Positions 31,967-43,308 of a stretch of 64,000 nucleotides of DNA are shown one piece after another. A program made the position numbers and the translations under genes. Every line of letters begins with the position of its first letter. Position 1 is the stretch's first letter. The DNA comes from Rhyacophila brunnea (taxonomy: Eukaryota > Arthropoda > Insecta > Trichoptera > Rhyacophilidae), in NCBI GenBank assembly GCA_022495005.1, contig JAGYXB010000700.1:124001-188000 (forward strand). The letters are read 5' to 3'. The notes under the pieces were generated by a model. The model did not search any database. It saw only the letters and a program-made list of their open reading frames with translations, and had not been told where the DNA came from.

Positions 31967-32199
31967 ACAGTTACATATATTATTGAAGATAAAATACGAT
32001 GCAATGGATTCAAAGCGAATGGAACATATAATTGGATAATTGGACATAAAAAGAAGCCTCTGGATTCTTCCAAGCATAATAAGTGGAATGCTGCCACCAC
32101 TGTTAATACCAATGACATTAATATGGACGAATCATCTGGAAAAAAAAATGACACTCACTTTATTGTCGGGTCTGCCGAATGGCATAATCTGTTCTAACG
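31967..32199 (+). other. Short repeated reading frame, protein unknown
   Basis: After a possible acceptor (CCTACACAG), one frame is open for about 75 codons: YIIEDKIRCNGFKANGTYNW, IIGHKKKPLDSSKHNKWNAA, TTVNTNDINMDESSGKKNDT, HFIVGSAEWHNLF, stop at 32197. It has few Met, so simple ORF callers would miss it. The last 28 codons recur at 63754-63839 with only two residue changes and the same stop. I do not recognise the family; a transposase or captured exon are both possible. Confidence 0.45.
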
Positions 32200-32360
32200 C
32201 CATTACAATAAAGGTGATATTGCTATAAATTCTGATGCTTTTTGTTGGGTCTGCCGAATGGTTCGGTTCGAACGGGTTCGCTCAAATGAACATTGACATT
32301 AGAAACACTGCTCTAACGCCATTACAATAAAGGTCATATTGCTATAAATTCCCGATGCGT
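32168..32360 (+). repeat. Two-unit tandem repeat following the frame
   Basis: GTCGGGTCTGCCGAATGG ... CCATTACAATAAAGGTGATA ... ATTGCTATAAATT occurs twice; the second unit has an extra roughly 45 bp starting TTCGGTTCGAACGGG. The same two-unit order recurs at 63809-63990. Confidence 0.75.
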
Positions 32361-32560
32361 GATATCGCATAATGGAAATTGATTAACGTCTACCTATACA
32401 TGCGAATGCGCCAATTTACTTGCTAGCTACTGTATTGAGTGCATCGTCCATTAATAATGTCATTGGTTAATACCAACTAAATGTCATTGATTAATAAGCG
32501 CAGAATTGGAATTACCAATGACATTTTAGTTATGCAGATGGAGAAAATACATATTCAATG

Positions 32561-32724
32561 CCATAAATTAATTGACAAACGATAAATTAAGTAGGGAGTA
32601 AGATAATGTTAACGCGCGTGTTTGAACATGTGCCTATCCGATTTTTTTTAAATGGTACATGTTCAAACACGCGCGTTACTATGATCTTACTCCCTACTAC
32701 ATTTATCGTTTTGTCAATTTATGG
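32561..32724. repeat. Palindrome, arms about 70 bp
   Basis: CCATAAATTAATTGACAAAC ... AACGCGCGTGTTTGAACATGT and its complement, with a 25-bp AT-rich loop (32632-32656). It lies at the left edge of a foldback copy. Confidence 0.75.
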
Positions 32725-33285
32725 CTATGGCCGTATGTTGTAGCTTAGCCACTGGGAAATGCCAATAGAAATGGCATATTTCAAAAAAATACTACCTTAT
32801 TTTTAGGTCAATAATTATTATAAAGCAAACATTATTCGTAGAATGTTAATCACATTTGAATGGTCAAAGACATAGCTTATAATCAGTATCTTTAAATTTG
32901 TTAATTTAGCCCATTCTTTGAATAATAAAATGTATAATTCTTGTCAAATTTGCGATCACAGAGATTATCAATATAATTTTTATTGTAAATATTTCACTAT
33001 AATAATGTCGAAATAAATTTTATTAATGCTTTTAAAAATTAATAAATATAAAAAATCTTAACACCACTTCACATGGACGTACTGAAATATGACTATATTC
33101 TAAAACATTAGAGCGAGAGGTTTAAAAGAATACTATTTTATGTAATAAAAATACTTTATGCAGTCATCAAATGCTTAAAATAAATATTAAGGATAATAAG
33201 GCTTCAAAATTTTGTAAATAGATTATCTACAACGTTTAAAGAATGTCCAGGATCATGCTTTGAAAATACGATAAAATACCTCCGC
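32725..33285 (+). repeat. Foldback family, copy 2 (partial)
   Basis: Matches 1125-1715 of the first foldback (GTCAATAATTATTATAAAGC; CATTAGAGCGAGAGGTTTAA; ATTATCTACAACGTTTAAAG). The left inverted arm is missing. Confidence 0.7.
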
Positions 33286-33462
33286 TAAACGACCGCAAAG
33301 ATAGGTACCTACTGCTATATCTGTATATTATACAGAGATCATTACATTACATTCTAAGCTAAATCCATTTTCATTTCTGTCATTTCTTATTCCGTTTTGA
33401 CATCTCATAATATCTCATAATAAGTGATTGAAGTGAAGTTAGTCATAAGTCATAATATAACT

Positions 33463-33819
33463 ATGTATTGCCATCAAATGGAAATGTTTACCGGGAATAC
33501 TTTATCCTTTCGTACAGTAGAATTATAAAATAAATGTGATAAAATAACTGATAAATTATTTAAAGTTCATAATAATTATTCTTTTGTGATTATTAAATTT
33601 ATATGGTACCGTTCGCACACTTTCAGACATTTACAATTTCAAAATTTTAAATTAATGATCGGGGAATGAAATTCTTTATAAGTTTGCCATTATATGGACG
33701 CCATGACACATTATGACGTCACATCGTGACGTCGCTAACCAAGAGATTACATTTGCACTCATGCATACAAATGAGCTGTATTTAGCGTATCAAGTATTTG
33801 GGAATCTCATGCATACGAC
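33463..33819 (+). mobile_element. Harbinger-type MITE, right half
   Basis: Matches the second half of 60314-60949 and, in complement, of 47815-48321 (CTTTCGTACAGTAGAATTAT; TGGGAATCTCATGCATACGA). The left end is missing. Confidence 0.7.
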
Positions 33820-34149
33820 TCCAAGATTCTAAGAGTTCGCATATCCGCAATCACACCACGCTAAATATAATTAATTGCATATAACTATTATCTACACCAT
33901 ATATATGATAGATTAATACATATCGTTGTATAGAAGAGATGTTATTATGGTTTACAAACAAAAGATAGAGGAAAGTCACGAATTTCTGTTAGATTACTAT
34001 AAATCAGGCATTCTTAACGTGTCGATCGCGATCGCACTACAGACCATTATAAATTGAGATGTGAAAATTTAGTATTAATATAATATGATTTCATTATGAT
34101 TTTGAAGGGGAAGCACATTTTTGAAGTTATAGATGATTTGTATCTATAG

Positions 34150-34690
34150 TCTAAGAGTTATACTTCTTTTGGCGCGTTTGGGAAATCAGATCATAGTGTA
34201 TTTTTGGCGTGTGAGATGTAACACATAATTTATTGTTTCACACGAAAAAAAAACGCACTCGATTGGATTCGAACCACCGATTGTTCGGTTATCAGCCGAA
34301 CGCATTACCATTACGCCACAGTATGATACTGCAACCGTGACGATTATACAGTATAATAATATTATAGTTTAGAATTGTTCTGTTGCCTAGGTAGCGAATT
34401 TATTATTGTCGGCCATTTGCAATTCCTTACGTAAACAAACGATTAAACGTCAGTTAGTAATATAAGTTAAAGTGTATAGAAATAAACCAACGGTGTTCCA
34501 ATAAGCGGTTCTTTTTCTTGAGTGTGTAATTTAACAAGATTATTAAGAGCTAGTCAAAGAATCTAGTTTATCACAAGTTTTGTTTTTGTTACGCCAAAGA
34601 AGTATAACTTCTAACGCGCGTACATAAGTAAGTACACAAACCGATGTTTTATTTCTTTAACCAGTTTACGTGAAAGTCGTTTTCAAATTA
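34150..34690 (-). mobile_element. Element carrying a tRNA-Ile-like unit, minus copy
   Basis: Complement of 48540-49105. GAAGTTATACTTC-type inverted ends bound an inner part with GCCTAGGTAGCGAATTTATT, GCAATTCCTTACGTAA and the tRNA-like unit. The homology continues past the right inverted end into TACTTATGTACGC sequence. Confidence 0.75.
34255..34323 (-). tRNA. tRNA-Ile(GAT)-like unit, probably pseudo
   Basis: Minus strand shows an A box TGGCGTAATGGT, an anticodon arm TTCGG-CTGATAA-CCGAA (anticodon GAT; complement at 34291-34293), a perfect B box GGTTCGAATCC and a T9 terminator just downstream. The acceptor stem and part of the T stem do not pair well, so charging is doubtful. Animal nuclear Ile tRNAs normally use AAT or TAT, so GAT is unusual. 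Confidence 0.45.
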
Positions 34691-34789
34691 ACAATGAGAA
34701 AGCCCGCGTAATCTAGTCGTATCACATGAATCGTATTGGAACAAATTGGGTAGGGCTTCCGTAGAAGTGAGAAAGCGAATGATTTGAAT

Positions 34790-34871
34790 CCCCGCACTTT
34801 ATATCGAGGCTAGGGATTGCAATCATCTTCTTCTTCTTTCACCCTGTCACGACTCAGCATTGGGGCATAAG
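34790..34871 (-). pseudogene. Non-LTR RT tail, 3' piece split by hAT
   Basis: Continuation of the minus-strand frame at 36377-36600; holds the end after KWCELV and an AAGAAGAAG-rich 3' end. The two parts join across the hAT element once one 8-bp duplication is removed. Confidence 0.55.
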
Positions 34872-36376
34872 TAGTGGCGGCTTATCCATATGCACTGCGG
34901 TACTGCAGCACCCCCAAGCAAATTGAGAAAAATGGAATATTATAATATGGTTGGGCCATTTATATTCCCATTCCTTTCCCTATCTCATCACCCACCTCCT
35001 AATCCCCAGTGTTATTGTCACCAGACAATGTATAAGAAATGATGCGTCATGACGTCGGCAAAGAGACATTTAGTTGCATCTCGACAGCAGGCGCGTGCGG
35101 GCTTCTAATAGCTTTCCGTCGCCTTAAGTGATTGATTCAGTAGATACAGACTCATTCAGAATCTATCACCATCATTAATAAACACTCACATATAATCCAT
35201 AAAACTGTATCACAAAGTGCGTGAGTGTACGAACCGGGTGACCCAAAACAACAATACCGATACTCGAGTGAAAGTTGAAACCAGACCACGGAGTCATCAT
35301 ACATCATCACAAAGGTCAGTGATGGCATCCTGTTCCATCGCCCCCACCCCTAGATCCGACCTCCTCATCCTCCCTTAAAATAATTACAGTCCACTTAAAA
35401 AGCTCAACCATAATATACATAAATTAATGTATATTATTTGAAAATATTAATATTACTTAAGTGTGAATTAAGCTCGCTGCGCACCGATATATTATCCAAT
35501 AATTATCATACACCGCGGTAATGCAGTACCGTTTTCAACCGTGCTCTAATCGGCGCAGGAGGGGTGCGGGGAGCGGAGCAAGCAGCTGGGAGCTTGATCG
35601 GTACTGTCCGCCCGACAGTGTATCGCCGTTTCTGCGTTCGTACGTGAGCACGCGAACGACAGCGGAAGAAAGAAATATAGCTTTCAAAGTATGTCGATAG
35701 ATTTTCACCATAGGGCATAATTAGAAAAGGGGAAATGGAGTAAGTCTATTCTACCATCACCACGAGAGGTGCCCTGGTTTGTAGAGTCTTCTTTGACGAG
35801 GGATGAGCTTAAATTAATACTGAGGCTAAGAACAGGACACATAATGGGCAAAAGATTTGATGTCTTCATGGGAAGAAGCGAATCACAACTCTGCAATAGA
35901 TGTCATGTTTTAGAGGACATTGTACATATAGCACTACAATGCCCTAAATATGAACTTCACCGAGTACAGCTGCGAATTGCGGATATCTATGAGAATGTCG
36001 ACGAATTGAAGGGTGTCCTGGCGGTGGGTTAGACGGAAGAGCTAAGCAAAATTGTAAAGTTATTTAACAGAATAGGAGTGAGGACCTGATCGACAGATCC
36101 CCTTCTAGAAGAGAAGAGGCGATATGACAGCAAGTCGCAGTCAAAGCCTCGGTAAAATCACAAAAAAAATATATAGCTTTAATGATTTATTAACAATGTT
36201 AAAATTTATTTCCGCAAGCAATTTACTCAAAGTTCTTTATTTTAATTACTTATTAATATAGTTAATAATTTATATTGAATTTTGATGTTAATAGTAAAAT
36301 ATAATCCAAATAAACATTTCTTTTTATTTTTATGATCCGTAGCACCCCCAGATATGTTATCCACGAGCCGCCACTG
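34872..36376. mobile_element. hAT non-autonomous element with 8-bp target duplication
   Basis: Ends TAGTGGCGGCTTATCC and, in complement, CAGTGGCGGCTCGTGG. Flanks GGCATAAG (34864-34871) and AGCATAAG (36377-36384) differ at one base. Subterminal GCAGCACCCCCAA / GTAGCACCCCCAG blocks match. 1505 bp; it hosts an I-like retroelement and shows no transposase of its own. Confidence 0.85.
35685..36170 (+). pseudogene. I-like retrotransposon 3' end with 10-bp target duplication
   Basis: Reads MPWFVESSLTRDELKLILRL, then CNRCHVLEDIVHIALQC (C-x2-C-x7-H-x4-C), PKYELHRVQLRIADIYENVD and ELKGVLAVG, then stops because a lysine codon has become TAG. 3' UTR and poly(A) follow. ATATAGCTTT flanks both ends (35675-35684 and 36171-36180). 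The 5' part was never copied, a typical truncated insertion. Confidence 0.9.
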
Positions 36377-36600
36377 AGCATAAGGCAAGCACAAGTTCAC
36401 ACCACTTCCCTCGCTCCATCGCCAATACTTGCGCCTCCCGCCATGTCAGACCTGCAGCACGTAGATCACTTTTGTAGCACCACTGCATTGACGGCTACGG
36501 CGACGGAACCCTTGAGGCTGTGCCACAAGGGTACGAAATGTCGCACTCTTTGGCGATATTAGCATGTAAATATTTTCGGAAAATCATCGAGCGGTCCGGT
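36377..36600 (-). pseudogene. Non-LTR RT tail, 5' piece split by hAT
   Basis: Minus strand reads CYKSDLRAAGLTWREAQVLA then MERGKWCELV. This fits the short C-terminal tail of a non-LTR endonuclease/RT element (W-x-D/KSDL, GLT-EA, A-x-DR-x-KW). Upstream frames are broken. Confidence 0.6.
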
Positions 36601-36988
36601 TCTTCGAATTGTCCATTTCAAGCACTGATAGATAGATGAGTGCAGTGGATAACTGCAAGTTTTGATACTGGATAGAAGATCGCAGTCTACTTAAAGTTGG
36701 ACATGTATGGTATAAGTAATTTTCAAATTGTGTTTGCATTGAAATGTCAGTGAATGTTTTAAATTCAAACTAACTGCAGGTGGTCTGATTCCAATGAAAA
36801 GAAAATATCAATTATATGTTTTAATGTACCACCTATTTCATTACGTGGCCATTTCCTAGAAATCTCAGCTAATAAATTAAATGCTATTACAATCAATCAC
36901 TTTATGATGTGCAATACCAAACAGTTATACATATTTATATAGGTATTTATTTATATGTAAGTAGGTATTGTTATTATCAAATGATACA
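36601..36988. other. no gene seen
   Basis: AT-rich with no recognised repeat. Confidence 0.4.
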
Positions 36989-37145
36989 AAAAAATAATTA
37001 CAAGATAAAAAGAACTTTTTATATACAACGTTTTTAAACTCTGTTGAATCATATAAACTTGACTTGACTAGCTTAAACGATCAAAAAAAATTGTACTTGA
37101 TAGAAATAATACTGAAATATCAATTTGACATGTCATATTGATTTC
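36989..37145 (-). repeat. RC repeat, partial minus copy
   Basis: AATAATTACAAGATAAAAAG then CTTGACTTGACTAGCTTAAA, in complement to the RC end. Confidence 0.7.
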
Positions 37146-37334
37146 CATAGTAATGGAATCCATGTCCATGGTAATCTCATTTTGAGAAAGGCACTCCTTG
37201 CGATTTCAATTCTAGTTTTTATTTTCTGAGATTGGTCCCATTGACCATGTAAGTACCTAAATTTTTATGTTGGGTCACACGTTAAATTGGCCATTTTTAA
37301 TACTAGTGATAGTTTTGTCATCTTGAGGTTCATC

Positions 37335-37788
37335 ACAACGTTTTTCTTAGCTCGTATTCTTATTTGTCCGGTACAAATCTTGCAATCGATTTTTAACTAA
37401 CTTCCCGACTAGCTATACGCTTGAAACTTTTAGAATATATCAACTCGATGCCAATGCATTTTTTAATACTTTTAGCCATCTTTAAGTAGAATTGAATTCA
37501 TTTTCAGTTAATTCTGTTTTGTATAAAAAGTTATTTCGACACCATTATTGGTTGCTAGTGGGGTATGGGATCCTAGCAACTAAATTATTAATATATACGT
37601 GCGTTACTATGAAAATCAATATGAATTCAATCAAAATGACATTTCAGTATTCTATGTTTATTCAGTATTTCTATCAAGTACAATTTTTTTTGATCGTTTA
37701 AGCTAGTCAAGTCAAGTTTATATGATTCAACAGAAAATTTAAAAACGTTGTACCTATATAAAAAGTTCTTTTTATCTTGTAATTATTG
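37335..37788 (+). repeat. RC repeat, near-complete copy
   Basis: ACAACGTTTTTCTTAGCTCG to CTTTTTATCTTGTAATTATT, with one TTGTCCGGT unit instead of three. Inverted relative to 36989-37145. Confidence 0.75.
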
Positions 37789-38701
37789 TTATATCATGGC
37801 TCTGTTTTGTCCGGTTACCTAAGATGGCATTGAGGCTTCTCAAAAGTTTTCGGCAGTATCCACACGAGGATCTGAAAGAGTTGTAGGTAGGTACATAGTG
37901 AGGGGTAAGGGTTTACGTAGGGTGTTGATTTACACTTTTCCACTTATTAAAAACACTGATTCAGGGACATAAAGTATATTTCGCTTGAGAAGTAACAATT
38001 AATTACTAACAACATTTGTAAACGCACGCTTTGGCGCGAAAAAGGTAGCAAATTGTATTTAGAGGCGACGTTCAAGGCTCAAGGGTAGGTAACCAACTGA
38101 CCGTACCCACTCTCGACCCTTCGTCCGCCCAGAAACAGATAACGGTAACTTTCTTTTTCTTTGTTTCGCTGTGCATCATGGTCTAGCCTTGACTCATTTA
38201 CAATTACAATAATATCATTATATTACCAATTCTGTCGATTGAAGGATTTTTGATGGGGGATTTAGGCATTATGATAATATTATAAATATTATTTGGTATC
38301 AATAGGTACTAGTGTACCACTAATTCTTCAGTACGCAACAGCAAATTTAGACGTAATTCAAAGTCAAATACAAAACAGACTACTCAAATGCAAACCAACG
38401 CCAACAAATTCAACGCACCAATAACAATCAACAAGCCGAGCGGTTTTCGCGGAAATACTTTCGGAATATAATTAAAGTGAATTTCGGCGAAGCAGATTTC
38501 GGATGAGCAACTTCGAGGGGGAAACCGAAACAACGGCCGGCGGGGCTCGTCATAGACAAGAGGAAAGCACAAAGCTCGCCCGAGCTGCCATAGACAATCG
38601 AAATAGAAAAGTATAATTATTAATGAATCATAGTAAATTCTACTCTGTCGACAGCAACTTTAAATTTTAGACCGGGAAAGTAATGTCACTAAAGTCTAAT
38701 C
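37789..38701. other. no gene recognised
   Basis: 38380-38580 is GC-richer (minus frame of 62 codons) but shows no known motif. Unassigned. Confidence 0.4.
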
Positions 38702-38785
38702 CAGCGGTTCGTAACCTTTTCAAAGTCACGGTGCACTTTTGATCACAACAAAAAATTGTGGTGCACCAAAATCAAACGCTAAATG
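38702..38785 (+). mobile_element. hAT left end, solitary
   Basis: CAGCGGTTCGTAACCTTTTC and GTGGTGCACCAAAATCAA resemble the widespread CAGTGGTTCTTAACC hAT terminus. No matching right end was found. Confidence 0.5.
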
Positions 38786-38814
38786 TATTTATGTTAATGA
38801 TAAATGCATAATAT

Positions 38815-39650
38815 TATATATGTTATGCCGAATGTGCGAAATTGACCATTACATGAAATGGGTAAAATTTTGCCTAATTACGGTAATGGTCAAGCCTGCG
38901 GCCTTATTCATGAATTAGGTAAATAATCTGCCGAGTGGGTGAATTCGTCAGGGTATGGAATTCTTAAACTGTCAACATGACAGTAGAAAAAGTAAATTTA
39001 ATACGGATGGTTTTATTAGTTATTATTTGACATAATATAATATAATTTAATAATTAATTGGACTTGTAACAGTTTTAGTAAATTTTCTGCATGTGGTGAC
39101 ATTTAAGAGAATATGCACTAATTATTGTGATATACAATTTTAAGGTTAGATTACGTTAGGTTAGGTTAGGTTTTGTAATTCTGAATTCAACTGAATGTCC
39201 ATTTTGAGGTTAGCTAACAACTGTCAACAAACTATCAAATCATACTACCACAAACAAACAATCGACCATTGCAAGATTGATACACAGGCACGAATCAAAT
39301 CGCGAAAATACCTTTTAATAAAATTCTTCCGTTATTATATTATAGTTCAAGATTTTTTTGGGCATAGTAAATGGAAATGAACGTCATTGTAGTTATTGGT
39401 CGGTATATTTTTATATAATCAATGACATTTGGTTAGTTTGATTAGTTGCAAAAAACACCACCGGAGCGCTACTATCTAATTTGCCCAATGCATGAACTAG
39501 GCAGAAAAATTACTGACGAATTCATGCACTCGGCAGATAATTTGTCTAATTCATGAATAAGGCAACGGGCTTTAATTTGCCCAAAATTATCAAATTTTGC
39601 CCATTTCATGTAATAGTCAATTTCGCACATTCGGCGTAACATATAGGTAC
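38815..39650. mobile_element. Foldback element, inverted arms over 120 bp
   Basis: GCCGAATGTGCGAAATTGAC at the left; its complement AGTCAATTTCGCACATTCGGC at the right. The arms continue through ATTCATGAATTAGG, ATCTGCCGAGTG and GAATTCGTCAG. TTAGGTTAGGTTAGG lies inside. No protein. Confidence 0.75.
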
Positions 39651-39864
39651 ACCACTGATGTATCACAATATTTTTCGTAAACTAAGTAGGTATAATAAAT
39701 GTCAATTTGTAGATTTTTTTTAAATCCAATAATTTTTGACGCCAGATTCCAATTGATTTAAAAGTGTGTGGCTAACACAATAATTTTGAAAATGATTTGA
39801 TTTATGTCTGGCAGACGGGCGAGTTCAGATATGAGAGCCGGCTTAAATGGACAAATGTTGATGT

Positions 39865-40105
39865 TCTCCATTGATTGGGAAAGGATCGACCAAAACCATA
39901 AAACTACAGTACCTCAGCTATATTATAAAAGGACAAAGGTGCGACAATCCCCAACTTAAGATCAATAATAAATTTAGGAGAGGAAGATGCCGCATTACAT
40001 GGCGAAGGACCTTCGGAATTTGTACGAGTGCAGCTTCATCAAATTGTTCCGGGTAGCAGATGATAGATGGTGGTCGACATATATTAAGGGATGAAACAAT
40101 AAGAA
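39865..40105 (+). pseudogene. Non-LTR (RTE-type) RT tail, frameshifted
   Basis: Reads RGRCRITW, shifts frame, then AKDLRNLYECSFIKLFRVAD. This matches the G-R-R-RISWL-x-NLR-x-W-x-C-S-x-ELFR-A tail of endonuclease/RT elements. Stop codons upstream show advanced decay. AATAAGAAGAAGG ends it. Confidence 0.65.
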
Positions 40106-41606
40106 GAAGGCATTTAATATGTCAAAATAGCTGATAGCATAAAAAGTCAAACGAAAGAACGCCAAATTAACATTGAATCTAGGATAGGCAAACTCTCTCT
40201 TAATCTATTGTGGAAGGAACACACCAACAAACTCGTGATACTTATTTTTGTTACCAAACCAGCGTCTCAAATTGAAATAACGCTTTCGGCCCGGCGGAAT
40301 GTAATCGGAAAAGTGGAGGTTACAGTACCTATGTAAAGTTACTATGTAACTTTTAAACATTAACTGCCTACATTGCCATTGGTATTGAAGGGGTTAACGA
40401 GGAACTCGGCAAACGATATTTTAATATGTGGAGCGGGACCGGCCATAATGTTTTATTTTATTGCGCATACTGACTGGGTCGCAGCTCATGATGATGGTGA
40501 CTAATAGATACTAATATGATAATTATAATGCATTGGCTAATATGACAAAGGTTTCCCCCATCTCTGTGACGCGTCACCGCATTACACTAATTGTTGTTTT
40601 GTACCTATGCTATAACATTTTTTCGGTGAAATTTGTATTGATAGTGCTGCACCGCGATTTCCTAACTATCGACTCGTGTGGCACCAGACGACATGACGTA
40701 ATTGTGACATCAGCCAATACACGCTCGAGGCATGCCGCCCAGCACGCAGTGCTCACCGTAGATATTATTACGATGAAACACCTATATGTGTATGGTGACA
40801 ATGAATAGCGCCGCTGTCTGAGTAGCGTTATTTTCTCGAGTGCTATTATCACTCCGGTAGTACGTCACAATGATGTCATATGACGTCATGTCGACCGGGA
40901 CGCTTGCTTTCGCAAGTTCTAACATAGGGCCGCAGATTCGTAAAATACAATGTGTTAACTAGTCAACTAGTAATTCGACTCCTAATTAAAACTAGAGTAA
41001 ACTTTAGGAATAAGAGCTTTAAAAAGCTCTCGATGAAAATGGAATGTCGCATTGCCACTGATCTTCAGAACTGTTATAAGTAAAATATTATTAGATATTA
41101 TAAGACGTCACGAATCAATAAGTAAATTATTTCTAACTGACCTAATTTCTACAGTATTGTGTCATATAGTAAAATATTATAGCAGGGCATGTTTGAAATA
41201 AATAAATAAATAAGGGATACCTTTTAAATTAGGTACTGATTATAGATTATATTTATTGTGTAATTTTAAGAAGTAGCTATGTTTCTACAATGCTGTGGAG
41301 CGTGTTATAATATAAATTGCAATGTTCACATCATAAAATCGATAGTTTATGATGTTTTTGTAGAACATCTGTTGTTTAGTTAGGGCATCTACATATTCTC
41401 CCCTTGACCCTTAACCGTGGGAATATCGCAAGAACTTTAAATCTCTATTCAGTATCCAAATAATATATTGCGCATGCAGGAGCACGGACTCTTAGACGTC
41501 ATACTGTTAAGTTATGTATGTGAAATACCTGATAATATAATTATTGTAATTATATTACTAATTTTTGACTAAGAATTATAGCAGCCTGCTCAAACAATGC
41601 TATATT
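40106..41606. other. no gene recognised
   Basis: A 91-codon plus frame (40533) and an 80-codon minus frame (40610) overlap and neither shows a domain. ATGACGTCATATGACGTCAT-like CRE sites lie near 40872. (AAAT)n occurs at about 41200. Confidence 0.4.
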
Positions 41607-42015
41607 ATCATAATCATCAGCCTAAATCTATCCACTGCTGGATGAAGGCCTCTCCAAACCGATTCCACTTCTCTCGGTCTGTGCGTTGCGTTGCCACGTA
41701 CTTCCGTAGAACCATTTTATCGATCCAGCGGCGTCTAGGTCTCCTTGCGGACGTTTTATACCTCTTGGGTTCCACTGGATGACTATATTTATGCATGCGA
41801 CTGTCCCTTCTTCGAGCTGTATCCAGCCCATTTACATTTGAGGAATTTAGCGAACTCTATTACATCGTAAACCTTCATCTGTTTTCTTATCAAATCATTC
41901 CGCTTTTTGTCCATTCCCGTTATGCACAGGATGCACCTATCCATACCACGCTGTGCTACTCTAAGTTTTTGATCGCTCTTCTACTTAAGGTCCATGTTTC
42001 ACGCGCATGTAATTA
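41607..42015 (-). pseudogene. RTE RT C-terminus, minus copy
   Basis: In complement it carries the same tail as 29966-30375, from a CETWTLSR-equivalent (CATGTTTCACGC) through AGYSSKKGQSH, QWNPRGIKRPQGDL and AFIQQWID to CAT/ATG repeats at 41607. Several frameshifts. Confidence 0.75.
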
Positions 42016-42056
42016 CGGGAAGCAAACACAGGTTGCACACATTGCGCTTTGGGCAA

Positions 42057-42123
42057 AGTGGAAGGTCATTTCGATTAGCTCAGCTCGAACAAGTGAAAAA
42101 CTACATCTATCTGGGACAACATG
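42057..42123 (+). pseudogene. RTE RT fragment, plus orientation
   Basis: Reads QLEQVKNYIYLGQHV, the conserved L-E-V-x-x-F-x-YLG motif of RTE polymerases, in the opposite orientation to the adjacent tail. Confidence 0.6.
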
Positions 42124-42475
42124 TATCTATATAATAATAATAATAACAAAAATCCTTTTTATTTCTTACAAACAAAAGTAAATGACAGTTAAATGTCTAT
42201 ATCTAATGAATATATATATAACCTATGAATATAGTATGTATATATACCTATCTATCTATGGTTGTATTATCTACTTATTTTCTAGTTTATATAATATTAA
42301 TTATTATTATTTTTTTATATTTTTTGTATAATACATATCTATACATATTAAGATTTTTTTTATTTTAGTATATAATACTATTAGATAATGTTTATAAATT
42401 GAACAATGGTATATAATTAGTTTGTTTGGTTTGTAAGAACCCCTCTTCGGGTGAAGGCCTCCTCCAAAGTATTAA
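42124..42475. other. AT-rich low complexity
   Basis: ATATCTATAT-type sequence, then CCCCTCTTCGGGTGAAGGCC near 42440, which looks like retroelement 3' UTR. No gene. Confidence 0.4.
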
Positions 42476-42848
42476 GGTGGCGCATCAGTGAAACGGCAAA
42501 TAATTTTCAACTGTAGGCGCGACGAAATTTTGGACTCGCTCGCATTCAGTGAGAGAACGTCGAGCTAGAAACACGTCACTTTGCTTCGTGATGGCGACGG
42601 GCCAATTAATTCTTAAATCGTGTAAAGATGACTAAAAACGTTACCCATTTACTTTAAAAAGAAAACATGTCAATGAATATATTATTATTGTTACTAATAG
42701 AACAATAAACAGAACATAAAATGGACGTATGTTGGATTTATATGACAAATAATATTTCGTTTGACAGGCGTCATTTGCACCCGCGACCCGCAATCCGCGC
42801 ATCGTCTAGCAACGATCTTTTTAGACCGTGCCTTAACTGATGTACGGC
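42476..42848 (+). mobile_element. TTAA MITE, near-complete
   Basis: TTAA at 42472-42475; GTGGCGCATCAGTGAAACGG at the left, CTTAACTGATGTACGGCC at the right, then TTAG (mutated TTAA). Confidence 0.8.
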
Positions 42849-43066
42849 CTTAGTATCTGTACAAGTATCTATATATGGGTGTATATTTGATGAAATTGTT
42901 CACAGAGGAAAGCTAGGTTGGAGTGCTTTTGGCCGCCTGAATAATGTCTTATAACATATACTGATTATCCTAATGTATATGACTGCAATCACGGGATCAA
43001 AAAGTCATGAATCATAGTGACATGTCACCTTTTATTATGTTAATTTATTTTATTACATCAATACAG

Positions 43067-43308
43067 AAATTAAAAAGCTCATCTCTTCCGGCCTCGTTTG
43101 CCATGCATACAGGATTGCGTTGGAACCAGTTGAAAGAAGCGTTACATTGAAAGAGTTACACCACTCAATTAGCACACAATCAATTGAAAGCAATCTAGCG
43201 ATTACAATCATATCTGGCTGTTTTGACAGGCTTCAAAGAGCCGATGGTCATTTATTAAACAAATTTCCGGGAATCCCCGAGAATCATGTTAAAGCAATCG
43301 CCAGCTAG
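43067..43308 (+). other. Exon-like open frame, protein unknown
   Basis: TTTATTACATCAATACAG could be a splice acceptor. The frame that follows is open for about 80 codons: IKKLISSGLVCHAYRIALEP, VERSVTLKELHHSISTQSIE, SNLAITIISGCFDRLQRADG, HLLNKFPGIPENHVKAIAS, stop at 43306. Its composition looks more protein-like than the chance frames nearby. I do not recognise a family and see no partner exon. Confidence 0.3.

Noticed and set aside
39150..39170. TTAGGTTAGGTTAGG tract as possible telomere repeat
   Set aside because: Only three or four units, inside a foldback or RD-type repeat; interstitial, not telomeric.
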